Source: Mitsuaria sp. 7 (lineage in GTDB: Bacteria; Pseudomonadota; Gammaproteobacteria; Burkholderiales; Burkholderiaceae_C). From it: a stretch of 64,000 nt of DNA. The notes under the pieces were generated by a model, which made no database searches, was not told the DNA's origin, and worked only from the letters and a program-made list of their open reading frames with translations. Location of the stretch: positions 3,986,279 through 4,050,278 of the forward strand of contig NZ_CP011514.1 of assembly GCF_001653795.1 (NCBI RefSeq), in the 5' to 3' direction. This document shows, in pieces, positions 18,468 to 27,017 of the stretch. How positions within the stretch are numbered: the stretch's first letter is position 1; each line of letters starts with the position of its first letter. The position numbers and the translations under genes are program-made.

Positions 18468-19265
18468 ATGAACATCACCAGCGTCACCAGCAAAGCCGAT
18501 CTCCTGCAGCATCGGGAATCGATCGAACGGCTCTTCTTCGCGAGTTTCGGCCAACGGTCGCTGGGCGAGATTTGGGACTGGGCCTATCAGCGCAACCCGA
18601 ATGGCGAACCCATCGTCACGCTCTGCTACGAGGACGAGGCGCTGGTGGGCCATTACGCGATCGTGCCCATGCCGCTGTCCAACGGCGAGGTGCGCAAGAA
18701 CAGCTACATCTCGATGACCACAATGGTGGCCGAATCCCACCGCAAGTTCGGTCTCTTCACCCAGCTGGCGGAGCAGAACTACGCGGTGGCCGCGGACCTC
18801 GGTGTGGACTTCGTGTTCGGATTCCCGAACGCCCAATCGACACCGGGCTTCCGCAAGCGTCTGAATTGGCAGCTTCCAGAATCGGACTACGTCGCCACCG
18901 TCGACAAGGCGGCGCTGCTGGCGCTGGCCGGGACCGGCCAGTTGGACAAGGCAGGCCGGCTCGGCCTCGACCTCACCCAGCCCGCGCTGCGCGAGTGGCG
19001 GCTGTCCCGCCCCGGCGCGAGCTACACCTTCGAGAACGGCCTGGCCTACAAGCGCCACGGCGATGCGCTGGACCTGCTCTGGTGGGAACATCCGGATCAG
19101 TTCGTCCACCTGCCGGAAGATGCCGGGATCAACCTGCTGGTCGACGCCAGCACCGGCCTCGAGCCGAACCGCCAGTTCGACTACCAGTTCGGCGGCATCG
19201 GCCTGCGCAGCGCCTTCGACCCGGCCGCCATCCATCGCGAGATGGCCCTCTCCGACCTGTTCTGA
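18468..19265 (+). CDS. GNAT-fold acyltransferase, candidate N-acyltransferase of the nonulosonate pathway
   Basis: The 265-residue protein has a GNAT-like N-terminal half: a donor-site strand GHYAIVPMPLS, and helix-turn MVAESHRKFGLFTQLAEQNYAVAADLGVDFVFGFPNAQS, which resembles the acetyl-CoA-binding region of acetyltransferase families seen in polysaccharide loci. The C-terminal half is unassigned. Between legC and legG it is well placed for the LegH step (N-acylation of the 4-amino group), but a PglD/NeuD homologue downstream could do that instead. I chose ATG 18468 over the TTG two codons upstream. Confidence 0.6.
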   Translation: MNITSVTSKADLLQHRESIERLFFASFGQRSLGEIWDWAYQRNPNGEPIVTLCYEDEALVGHYAIVPMPLSNGEVRKNSYISMTTMVAESHRKFGLFTQLAEQNYAVAADLGVDFVFGFPNAQSTPGFRKRLNWQLPESDYVATVDKAALLALAGTGQLDKAGRLGLDLTQPALREWRLSRPGASYTFENGLAYKRHGDALDLLWWEHPDQFVHLPEDAGINLLVDASTGLEPNRQFDYQFGGIGLRSAFDPAAIHREMALSDLF

Positions 19266-19273
19266 GCGGAACG

Positions 19274-20443
19274 ATGAAGCGCATCCTCGGCCTCACCTCC
19301 ATCCGGTCGGATTACGACCTGATGAGCGGTGTCTATCGGGCGCTGCATGACGACCCCGAGGTCGATCTGCGGCTGCTGGTGTCGGGCGCCCACCTGTCCC
19401 CCCAGTTCGGCCGCACGGTCGACCTGATCGTCGCCGACGGATTCACGCTGCTGGGCGACGTGGAAAGCCTCATCAGCGGCGACAGCAAGTCCTCGCGCCT
19501 GAAGACCGCCGCGAACCTGCTCAACGGCGCGATCGACCTGATCCGGGCCTACGCGCCCGACCTGATGATCTTCGCGGGCGACCGCGAGGACGTGCTGGTG
19601 GCGGCCACCATCGGCGCCTTCCTGGACATCCCGACGGTGCATTTCTTCGGCGGCGATCATGCGTCCGACGGCCACGTCGACAATCCGGTCCGCCACGCGA
19701 CCTCGAAGCTGTCCACGGCGCATTTCGTCAGCATCGATGAGCATCGCCAACGCTTGCTGAACCTCGGTGAGAGCGACCGCCGGATCTCGGTCATCGGCAG
19801 CGTCGCGCTCGACAAGTTCGCATCGGAACCGTTGCTGGACAAGGACGCCGTCCTGCAGGGGATGTCGGCCGGGTCGCACGCGTCGGACCATCCGCTGGCG
19901 GTGCTGATCTTCCACCCGGTGGACCAGGAGCGCGCCACGGCGCCGTCCTTCGTCCGCGACGCGGTCCACGCCATGATCGAGCGCGGTTATCACGTCATGG
20001 TGGGAGCGCCCAATCCGGACCCCGGCAACAACGACCTCGTGGCGGCGCTGCGCGAGCTGGGCCGGCTGGATCAGGTCACCTATTACGGCAACACCTCGCG
20101 CGCGAATTTCGTCAATCTCATGCGCCACGCGTCGCTGATGATCGGCAACTCCTCGGCCGGCCTGCTCGAGGCCGCGAGCGTTCGACTGCCCGTCATCAAC
20201 ATCGGCGAACGCCAGCGCGGTCGCACCTGCGGCGCCAACGTGCTGTTCTGCGACGGCGACCGCGACGCGATCTCATCGGCGCTGGACACGGTGCGCGGCG
20301 ACGCCTTCACCGCCGGCCTGCCGGGTCTCGTCAATCCGTACGGCGATGGCCGAAGCGCCGTGAAGGCGGCCGAGCTGCTCAAGTCGACCGACTTCCGCGC
20401 CCTGATCAAGAAGACCGAGGACCCGCTTCATGCACGCCAGTGA
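19274..20443 (+). CDS. legG: UDP/GDP-diacetamido-sugar 2-epimerase (hydrolysing), NeuC/LegG type
   Basis: LegG inverts C2 and cleaves off the nucleotide, releasing 2,4-diacetamido-2,4,6-trideoxymannose. The 389-residue GT-B-like fold shows the NeuC signatures SIRSDYDLMSGVYRAL, IFAGDREDVLVAA, HFFGGDHASDGHVDNPVRHA, and the C-terminal GNSSAGLLEAASVRLPVINIGERQRGR. The HFFGGD motif replaces HIxGGE of the classical NeuC. It starts 8 nt after the GNAT gene and overlaps the PIG-L gene by 14 nt. Confidence 0.9.
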   Translation: MKRILGLTSIRSDYDLMSGVYRALHDDPEVDLRLLVSGAHLSPQFGRTVDLIVADGFTLLGDVESLISGDSKSSRLKTAANLLNGAIDLIRAYAPDLMIFAGDREDVLVAATIGAFLDIPTVHFFGGDHASDGHVDNPVRHATSKLSTAHFVSIDEHRQRLLNLGESDRRISVIGSVALDKFASEPLLDKDAVLQGMSAGSHASDHPLAVLIFHPVDQERATAPSFVRDAVHAMIERGYHVMVGAPNPDPGNNDLVAALRELGRLDQVTYYGNTSRANFVNLMRHASLMIGNSSAGLLEAASVRLPVINIGERQRGRTCGANVLFCDGDRDAISSALDTVRGDAFTAGLPGLVNPYGDGRSAVKAAELLKSTDFRALIKKTEDPLHARQ

Positions 20444-21113
20444 TCCCCAGACCGTATTGGTCGTCGCGCCGCATCCGGATGATGAAACCCTGGGCTGCGG
20501 CGGCACCGTGCTGCGGCATGTCCAACGCGGCGATCGCGTGCATTGGGTGATCGTCACGGCGGTCAAGACCTCGCACGGTTTCAGTGAAGAGCGGGTGCGC
20601 TCGCGCGATGCCGAGATCGACGCGGTGGCACGGGCCTACGGTTTCGCCGGCGTTCATCGCCTCGACTTTCCCACGATGACGCTGGACACGGTGCCCAAGG
20701 GCGACCTCGTCGGTGCGCTGGGCCGCGTCGTGAAGGAGACCTCCGCGCAGATTCTCTACGTGCCTTATCGCAACGACGCCCATACCGACCATGCGGCGGT
20801 GTTCGACGCCGCGGCGGCCTGCGCCAAGACCTTCCGCTATCCGTCGGTGAGGTCGGTGCGCGCCTATGAAACCCTGTCGGAGACCGAATTCGGCATCCGT
20901 CCGGATGATCCGGGCTTCCGCCCCAACCTCTTCATCGACATCGCGGACCAGTTGGACAAGAAGCTCGAGATCATGGGCATCTTCGCCAGCGAGCTGGGAC
21001 CGTTCCCGTTCCCGCGCAGCGAGGTCGCGCTGCGCGCGCTGGCGCAACTGCGCGGCAGCCAGAGCGGCGTCATGGCGGCCGAGGCCTTCATGCTGCTGAA
21101 GGAAATCCAATGA
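20430..21113 (+). CDS. PIG-L/LmbE-family N-deacetylase
   Basis: The zinc-site motif of the family, PHPDDETLGCGG, lies at residues 12-23, and a second His pair in NDAHTDHAAVF supplies the third ligand. Length 227 residues. PIG-L enzymes remove N-acetyl groups from GlcNAc-type sugars or their conjugates. It overlaps legG by 14 nt and legI by 4 nt (ATGA), so it is an integral operon member, although the standard legionaminate pathway needs no deacetylase. A role in exchanging an N-acyl group on a pathway intermediate is my inference. Confidence 0.85.
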   Translation: MHASDPQTVLVVAPHPDDETLGCGGTVLRHVQRGDRVHWVIVTAVKTSHGFSEERVRSRDAEIDAVARAYGFAGVHRLDFPTMTLDTVPKGDLVGALGRVVKETSAQILYVPYRNDAHTDHAAVFDAAAACAKTFRYPSVRSVRAYETLSETEFGIRPDDPGFRPNLFIDIADQLDKKLEIMGIFASELGPFPFPRSEVALRALAQLRGSQSGVMAAEAFMLLKEIQ

Positions 21114-22189
21114 GCGACAGATCCGTCTACGTCATCGCGGAAGCGGGCGTGAACCACAACGGCAGCCTGGCCCTGGCCCGGCAACTGGTGAGCGCCGCCG
21201 CAGCGGCCGGCGCGGACGCCGTCAAGTTCCAGACCTTCGACGCGAAGAAGCTGGCCCGCGCCAGCGCGCCCAAGGCGGATTACCAGCGCCAGACGACGGA
21301 CCAGGCCGAGAGCCAGCTCGACATGCTGAGCAAACTGGAACTCCCGCGCGAGTGGCACGCCGAGCTGAAGGCGCACGCGAAGGCCGAAGGCATCGAATTC
21401 CTGTCCACCGCCTTCGACATCGACAGCCTGGACTTCCTCGCCGGTCTGGACATGCCCTTCTTCAAGGTGCCCTCCGGCGAACTGACCAACGGTCCGCTGC
21501 TCTGGCGCTTCGCACGGCTGCGCAAGCCGCTCGTCGTGTCGACCGGCATGGCCACGCTGTCGGAGGTCGAGCAGGCGCTGGCCGTGATCGCGCATGCCTT
21601 CAACGCGGAGAGCGAGCCCGCCGACCTCGACGAGGTCTGGGAAGGCTGGACCCGCCCCGAATGGCGACGTTCCCTCCAGGGCCGCGTGACGGTGCTGCAC
21701 TGCACCTCCCAATACCCGACCCCGATGGGCGAGGTGAACCTGCTGGCCATGGACACGCTGGCCCAGGCCTTCGGCCTCCCCGTCGGCTATTCGGACCACA
21801 CCGAGGGCATCCTGATCCCCGTGGCTGCGGTGGCGCGCGGTGCCGTGCTGGTGGAGAAGCACTTCACCCTCGATCGCTCGATGCCCGGGCCGGATCACCG
21901 CGCCTCGCTCGAACCTGGCGAACTGACCCAGATGGTGCGCGACATCCGCGCCCTGGCCGTCGCACTCGGCGAGGGGGCCAAGAGTCCGCAGCCCAGCGAA
22001 TGGAAGACGCGCAAGGCCGCGCGGCAGCAGGTCGTGCTGGCGCGAGCGGTGGAACGCGGCCAGGTGCTGACGCGCGCCGATCTGGCGACGGCCCGCAGCG
22101 GCGCCGGTCTGCCGGCGGCCACGCTGTGGCAACTGGTCGGCCAGCCGGCCAATCGCGACTACGCGCAAGGCGACCTCTACCAGCCATGA
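21110..22189 (+). CDS. legI: N,N'-diacetyllegionaminate synthase (NeuB/LegI family)
   Basis: This enzyme condenses the 6-carbon diacetamido sugar with phosphoenolpyruvate to form the 9-carbon nonulosonate. The 359-residue protein has the NeuB barrel motifs VIAEAGVNHNGSLALARQLV, KFQTFDAKKLA, FKVPSGELTN, STGMATLSEVEQAL, LHCTSQYPTP and GYSDHTEG. A C-terminal SAF antifreeze-like domain follows from about residue 295 (RAVERGQVLTRADLATAR). Internal extension around DEVWEGWTRPEWRR is longer than in NeuB of E. coli. It is coupled by ATGA overlaps to both neighbours. Confidence 0.94.
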   Translation: MSDRSVYVIAEAGVNHNGSLALARQLVSAAAAAGADAVKFQTFDAKKLARASAPKADYQRQTTDQAESQLDMLSKLELPREWHAELKAHAKAEGIEFLSTAFDIDSLDFLAGLDMPFFKVPSGELTNGPLLWRFARLRKPLVVSTGMATLSEVEQALAVIAHAFNAESEPADLDEVWEGWTRPEWRRSLQGRVTVLHCTSQYPTPMGEVNLLAMDTLAQAFGLPVGYSDHTEGILIPVAAVARGAVLVEKHFTLDRSMPGPDHRASLEPGELTQMVRDIRALAVALGEGAKSPQPSEWKTRKAARQQVVLARAVERGQVLTRADLATARSGAGLPAATLWQLVGQPANRDYAQGDLYQP

Positions 22190-22869
22190 CGCGCGCCAAG
22201 GACCTTCCGCTGGTGTTGATCGGTGCGGGCGGCCACGCCAAGGTCGTGCTGTCGCTCGCGCGCGCGCTGGGTCGCGACGTCATCGGCGTCTGCGATCCCG
22301 CGCTGGCGCGCGACGGCGCGACCGCGTGGCGTGGCGTTCCGGTGCTCGGCGACGACGAGGCGCTGTCCGCCCTCGACATCGACCGCGTCGGCCTGCTCAA
22401 CGGCATCGGACAGGTGTCGCACAACAAGGTGCGCCGGACCCTCCACGAGCGATGGACGTCCAAGGGTTTCCGCTTCGTGGCGCTGGCTCATCCCGGCGCC
22501 GTGATCGATCCGACGGCGACGCTGGGAGATGGCGCGCAGGTCATGGCCGGGGCGATCGTGCAGGCCGATGCCACGATCGGCGCAAGCACCATCGTCAACA
22601 CGGGTGTCCGTGTCGATCATGACTGCCGCATCGGCGACCACGTCCACCTTGCGCCCGGTGCCGTGCTGTGCGGGGGCGTCGAGGTCGGGGCCGGCAGTTT
22701 CCTCGGTGCCGCGTGCGTCGTGCTGCAGCAGGTGGCGATCGGCGAAGGCGCGATCGTCAGCGCCGGCGCGGTGCTGGCGCGGCCGCTGGCGGCCGGTTCG
22801 CTGCATGCGCCGCATCGTCGGCGTCCGGCCCGCGCGCCCGATCCGTCCATGCCAGGAGACGCGGCATGA
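22186..22869 (+). CDS. PglD/NeuD-family sugar O/N-acetyltransferase (left-handed beta helix)
   Basis: The N-terminal domain carries a small Rossmann-like loop IGAGGHAKVV (residues 12-21). The C-terminal half has hexapeptide repeats (TLGDGAQVMAGAIVQADATIG, CRIGDHVHLAPGAVLCGGVEVG). That domain pair defines PglD (N-acetylates UDP-4-amino sugars) and NeuD (sialic acid O-acetyltransferase). In leg operons this family often performs the 4-N-acetylation. The 227-residue length fits, although the C-terminal Arg/Pro-rich tail is longer than usual. It overlaps legI and the next gene by ATGA. Confidence 0.85.
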   Translation: MTRAKDLPLVLIGAGGHAKVVLSLARALGRDVIGVCDPALARDGATAWRGVPVLGDDEALSALDIDRVGLLNGIGQVSHNKVRRTLHERWTSKGFRFVALAHPGAVIDPTATLGDGAQVMAGAIVQADATIGASTIVNTGVRVDHDCRIGDHVHLAPGAVLCGGVEVGAGSFLGAACVVLQQVAIGEGAIVSAGAVLARPLAAGSLHAPHRRRPARAPDPSMPGDAA

Positions 22870-24008
22870 GTTCGATCGTCACCGACGCCGTCGTGACCCC
22901 GTCGAGCGCGGGCACGCCCCTGTCGCCGGGCCGGCTCGCGGCCCCGGCGCGTTTCGAGTCGCTGGACTGGCTGCGCGGCCTGCTGGCGCTCTCGATCATG
23001 CTGTACCACCTGAACCTCTGGGAGCTGGTGCAGCCGGACGCCTCGACGGCGCTGGGCCGGCTCGGCGTCTACGGCGTGTCGATGTTCTTCGTGCTCAGCG
23101 GTCTCAGCATCGCGATCGCCTACCACCGCTTCCTCCAGGGGCCGGGCAGCACGCCACGGTTCCTGGTCCGCCGGATCTTCCGGATCTGGCCGCTGTTCTG
23201 GATCGCCGTCCTGTCGGTGACCGCCATGAACGTCGCCAGCCGCGAGCCGGTCAGCCTCAAGCTCATCGCGCTCAATCTCACGACCCTGTTCGGCTTCATC
23301 AGTCCGTCGTCCTACATGACCACGGGCGCCTGGTCGATCGGCAACGAGATGGTCTATTACGCGCTGACGCCGCTGCTGCTGCTCGCCTACCGGCGTTCGC
23401 GCGCATGGGGCAACGGCGTGGTGCTGGCTTGCGCGGGCGTGGCGCTGGTGTTCTCGCAGGCGCTGCTGGATCCCGCGGTCCCGCTGTCCCGCCAGTGGGC
23501 GACCTACATCAATCCGTTCAACAACCTGTTCCTCTACGCCGCCGGGATCGCCTTGTATTTCAACGCCGGACAGGCCCGACGCCTCGTCACCAGCGCGCTG
23601 CTGCTGATCGCGGGCGTGGCCGTCTTCACCGTGTACCCGGTGAGCGGCGACACCGTGAACATCGTCACCGGCCTGAACCGGTGGGTGTTCAGCGCGGCGA
23701 GCATCGGCATCGTCCTCGCGGTGTACGGCACCTCGTTGCGGCTGCCGGCCTGGGTCGGCACACCGCTCGTGCACCTGGGTCTCGCGACCTATGGCGTCTA
23801 TCTGCTGCATCCGGTGATCTGGCGAGCGCTGCATCTGCTGGCGCCGGATCTCGTGGCCTCGTGGGCCGGCTGGGGCATGCTGGCGGCGGTCTCCGCGCTG
23901 ACGATCGTCGTCTCGCTGCTCATTTATCACCGCATCGAACATCCGATGGTCCTGCTCGGCAAGCGGCTCACCCCCGCCCGACCGTCGTCCGAACCGCCCC
24001 GGCCGTGA
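22866..24008 (+). CDS. Acyltransferase-3 (OafA/NodX type) membrane O-acyltransferase
   Basis: The 380-residue integral membrane protein has about ten hydrophobic helices. It starts with RFESLDWLRGLLALSIMLYHLNLW, where the R-G and H residues match the active-site region of acyltransferase-3 proteins. FFVLSGLSIAIAY and FLVRRIFRIWPLFW are further family signatures. Such enzymes O-acetylate surface polysaccharides at the inner membrane. Its place in the nonulosonate operon suggests it decorates that sugar or the finished repeat. It overlaps the PglD/NeuD gene by ATGA. Confidence 0.9.
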   Translation: MSSIVTDAVVTPSSAGTPLSPGRLAAPARFESLDWLRGLLALSIMLYHLNLWELVQPDASTALGRLGVYGVSMFFVLSGLSIAIAYHRFLQGPGSTPRFLVRRIFRIWPLFWIAVLSVTAMNVASREPVSLKLIALNLTTLFGFISPSSYMTTGAWSIGNEMVYYALTPLLLLAYRRSRAWGNGVVLACAGVALVFSQALLDPAVPLSRQWATYINPFNNLFLYAAGIALYFNAGQARRLVTSALLLIAGVAVFTVYPVSGDTVNIVTGLNRWVFSAASIGIVLAVYGTSLRLPAWVGTPLVHLGLATYGVYLLHPVIWRALHLLAPDLVASWAGWGMLAAVSALTIVVSLLIYHRIEHPMVLLGKRLTPARPSSEPPRP

Positions 24009-24039
24009 ACCGGCCGTCGAACTTCAAGCTGTTGTCGTC

Positions 24040-25095
24040 ATGAGCACCTGGTCCTCCGTTCTCATCGCCCCTGAGGTCTCCCTGCAGGACGCCATCGCCG
24101 CACTCGACCGCGGCGGGCTGCAGATCGCCGTCGTCGTCGATGAGCAGCGCCGCATCCTGGGCACCGTCACCGACGGCGACGTGCGTCGCGCGCTGATCCG
24201 CCAGGTCGGCCTGGACGCGCCGATCGCCGAGGTGATGGCGCGCCAGCCGCGCACCGCCCCGGCCGGCTCGACCAAGGAGCGCGTGCTGCAGCTGATGGAG
24301 CGCCACCAGGTCTCGCAGATCCCGCTGGTGGACGCCGAAGGCCGCGTCGTAGGCATCGAGACCCTGCACGGCCTGCTGCACGGCAAGCGCCGCGACAACG
24401 CGGTGTTCCTGATGGCTGGCGGCTTCGGCACCCGGCTGCAGCCGCTCACCGACAACTGCCCCAAGCCGCTGCTCAACGTGGGCGACAAGCCCATCCTCGA
24501 GATCATCATCGAGAACTTCGTGCGCGCCGGGTTCCACCGCTTCTTCATCTCGACGCATTACCTGCCCGAGATGATCCGCGACCACATCGGCGACGGCAGC
24601 CGCTGGGACATCGAGGTCCAGTACGTGCACGAGGACGAACCGCTGGGCACCGGCGGCGCGCTGGGGCTGCTGCCGCGCGACGCGATCCGCGAGCCGATGT
24701 TCATGATGAACGGCGACCTGCTGACCAACCTCGACTTCAACAAGCTGCTCGACTTCCACGAGAGCCACGACGGCATCGCCACGATGTGCGTGCGCGAGCA
24801 CGAGCACCGCGTGCCCTACGGCGTGATCGAGGGCGACGGCCAGCGCATCATCTCGATGGTCGAGAAGCCGGCCTACCGCTACTTCATCAACGCCGGCATC
24901 TACGTGCTGTCGCCCGCGGTGCTCGACGACGTCGCGCGCGGCCAGCGCATCGACATGCCGACGCTGCTGCAGCAGCAGATGGCCCAGGGCCAGCCGGTCA
25001 ACATGTTCCCCGTCCACGAGTACTGGCTGGACATCGGCCGCATGGAAGACTTCCAGCGCGCCCAGTACGACGTCGCGGGGCTGTTCCATGGCTGA
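24040..25095 (+). CDS. ptmE: CBS-domain nucleotidyltransferase, PtmE-like (GDP-glucosamine forming)
   Basis: Residues 1-115 form two CBS repeats (VVVDEQRRILGTVTDGDVRRAL and IPLVDAEGRVVGIETL). From residue 125 a sugar-phosphate nucleotidyltransferase domain begins with AGGFGTRLQPLTDNCPKPLL and continues with GTGGALGLL and NGDLLTN. This CBS-NTP fusion is the architecture of Campylobacter PtmE, a GlcN-1-P guanylyltransferase feeding the GDP-linked legionaminate route. 351 residues. The companion genes ptmA, ptmF and pgmL are absent from the window. legF overlaps it by 8 nt. Confidence 0.85.
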   Translation: MSTWSSVLIAPEVSLQDAIAALDRGGLQIAVVVDEQRRILGTVTDGDVRRALIRQVGLDAPIAEVMARQPRTAPAGSTKERVLQLMERHQVSQIPLVDAEGRVVGIETLHGLLHGKRRDNAVFLMAGGFGTRLQPLTDNCPKPLLNVGDKPILEIIIENFVRAGFHRFFISTHYLPEMIRDHIGDGSRWDIEVQYVHEDEPLGTGGALGLLPRDAIREPMFMMNGDLLTNLDFNKLLDFHESHDGIATMCVREHEHRVPYGVIEGDGQRIISMVEKPAYRYFINAGIYVLSPAVLDDVARGQRIDMPTLLQQQMAQGQPVNMFPVHEYWLDIGRMEDFQRAQYDVAGLFHG

Positions 25096-25816
25096 TCCCG
25101 TGGTCGGCACGCCGCGCCTGCTCGCGCTCGTCCCCGCCCGCGGGGGCAGCAAGCGGCTGCCGCGCAAGAACGTGCTGCCGCTCGGCGGCCGGCCGCTGAT
25201 CCGCTGGTCCATCGACGCGGCGCGCGACAGCGGCGTCTGCGTCGACGTGCTGGTCAGCACCGACGACGAGGAGATCGCGCAGACGGCCCGCGCCGCCGGC
25301 GCGATGGTCCCCTGGCTGCGCCCGGCCGAGCTGGCCACCGACACCGCCGGCAGCGCCGGCGTCATCGCGCACGCGCTGGCCTGGTACGAGCAGACGCACG
25401 GCGCCGTCGACGCGGTGCTGCTGCTGCAGCCGACCAGCCCCTTCCGGAGCGCCGCGGCGATCCGCGGCGCGGTCAACGCCTACGCGGACCAGCCCGGTCC
25501 GACGCGCCATCCGGTCGTCAGCGTCAGCCCCGCCGCGTCGCACCCCGCCTGGACCTTCGCCTGGCAGGACGGCGAGCTGCGTCCCAGCCTCGGCTGGGAG
25601 CCGCTGGCGCTGCGCTCGCAAGACCTGACCCCGGCCTACGCGCTCAACGGCGCGCTCTACGTGATCCCGGCCGAGGACGCCCGCACCGCCCGCCCCATCG
25701 TGCGGCCCGGCGTCCTGCCTTTCGTGATGACCGACGCTCGCGAGAGCCTGGACATCGACACCGCCGACGACTGGGCGCTGGCTTCGCACTGGGCCAACGC
25801 GCCCGGCGCCCGCTGA
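25088..25816 (+). CDS. legF: CMP-nonulosonate cytidylyltransferase (NeuA/LegF family)
   Basis: This enzyme activates the free nonulosonic acid with CTP to give the CMP-sugar donor. The 242-residue protein has the nucleotide-binding motif [20 protein letters not shown] (residues 14-33), [10 protein letters not shown], the [10 protein letters not shown] segment and [10 protein letters not shown] near the C-terminus, all standard for the family. It overlaps ptmE by 8 nt and is the last gene of the tightly packed nonulosonate operon; the next gene starts 50 nt later. Confidence 0.92.
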   Translation: MADPVVGTPRLLALVPARGGSKRLPRKNVLPLGGRPLIRWSIDAARDSGVCVDVLVSTDDEEIAQTARAAGAMVPWLRPAELATDTAGSAGVIAHALAWYEQTHGAVDAVLLLQPTSPFRSAAAIRGAVNAYADQPGPTRHPVVSVSPAASHPAWTFAWQDGELRPSLGWEPLALRSQDLTPAYALNGALYVIPAEDARTARPIVRPGVLPFVMTDARESLDIDTADDWALASHWANAPGAR

Positions 25817-25866
25817 ACCCGCCCGTCCCTCGTCCCCTTCCCACGCCTTTCATCGAACGCGCAGCC

Positions 25867-26967
25867 ATGAACCAAAAAGTCGCTCTCATCACCGGCATCA
25901 CCGGCCAGGACGGTGCCTACCTCGCGGAATTCCTGCTGGACAAGGGCTACGTCGTCCACGGCGTGCGCCGCCGCGCCTCGCTGTTCAACACCGACCGCAT
26001 CGACCACCTGTACCAGGACCCGCACCTGCCCGACACGCGGCTGTTCCTGCACTACGGCGACATGACGGACTCGTCCAGCCTGGTGCGCATCATCCAGCAG
26101 GTCCAGCCCGACGAGATCTACAACCTGGCGGCGCAGTCCCATGTGCACGTGAGCTTCGAGGAGCCCGAGTACACCGCCAATTCGGACGCCATCGGCCCGC
26201 TGCGCATCCTGGAGGCGATCCGCCTGCTGGGCCTGCAGAAGAAGACCCGCTTCTACCAGGCCAGCACGTCCGAGATGTACGGCCAGGTGCAGGAGATCCC
26301 GCAGAAGGAGACCACGCCCTTCTACCCGCGCAGCCCGTACGGCGTGGCCAAGCTCTACGGCTACTGGATCACGGTGAACTACCGCGAGTCCTACGGCATG
26401 TTCGCGTGCAACGGCATCCTCTTCAACCACGAGTCCCCGCTGCGCGGCGAGACCTTCGTGACGCGCAAGATCACGCGCGCGCTGGCCCGCATCAAGCTGG
26501 GCCTGCAGAACTGCCTGTACCTGGGCAACATGGACTCGCTGCGCGACTGGGGCCATGCGAAGGACTACGTCGAGGCGCAGTGGCTGATGCTCCAGCAGGA
26601 CACGCCCGAGGACTACGTCATCGCCACCGGCGTGCAGTACAGCGTGCGCGACTTCGTGAACGCCGCCGCCAAAGAGCTGGAGATGCCGCTGCGCTGGGAA
26701 GGCAGCGGCGTCGACGAGAAGGCCTGGCTGGTCGACGCGGACGGCGCCGAGCGTGTCGTCGTCGCGGTGGATCCGCGCTACTTCCGTCCGGCCGAGGTCG
26801 AGACGCTGCTGGGCGACCCCAGCAAGGCGAAGAAGCAGCTCGGCTGGGCGCCGAAGATCAGCTTCGAGGAACTGGTTCGCGAGATGACGCGCGAGGACCT
26901 GATCAGCGCGCAACGCGACGAGCTGGTCAAGGGCCACGGCTACAAGGCGCTGAACGCGCACGAGTGA
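25867..26967 (+). CDS. gmd: GDP-mannose 4,6-dehydratase
   Basis: Gmd converts GDP-D-mannose to GDP-4-keto-6-deoxy-D-mannose, precursor of GDP-L-fucose, GDP-D-rhamnose or GDP-perosamine. The 366-residue protein has [17 protein letters not shown] (residues 9-25), [30 protein letters not shown] and the catalytic YGVAK, all diagnostic of Gmd. No recognisable fcl/GMER follows. The SDR at 29536-30534 is a candidate reductase. The neighbouring Wzx gene starts 50 nt later. Confidence 0.96.
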   Translation: MNQKVALITGITGQDGAYLAEFLLDKGYVVHGVRRRASLFNTDRIDHLYQDPHLPDTRLFLHYGDMTDSSSLVRIIQQVQPDEIYNLAAQSHVHVSFEEPEYTANSDAIGPLRILEAIRLLGLQKKTRFYQASTSEMYGQVQEIPQKETTPFYPRSPYGVAKLYGYWITVNYRESYGMFACNGILFNHESPLRGETFVTRKITRALARIKLGLQNCLYLGNMDSLRDWGHAKDYVEAQWLMLQQDTPEDYVIATGVQYSVRDFVNAAAKELEMPLRWEGSGVDEKAWLVDADGAERVVVAVDPRYFRPAEVETLLGDPSKAKKQLGWAPKISFEELVREMTREDLISAQRDELVKGHGYKALNAHE

Positions 26968-27017
26968 CCGGCCCGGCATGACACGACACGACTACGCCTG
27001 AACCTGGGACCCCGGAC

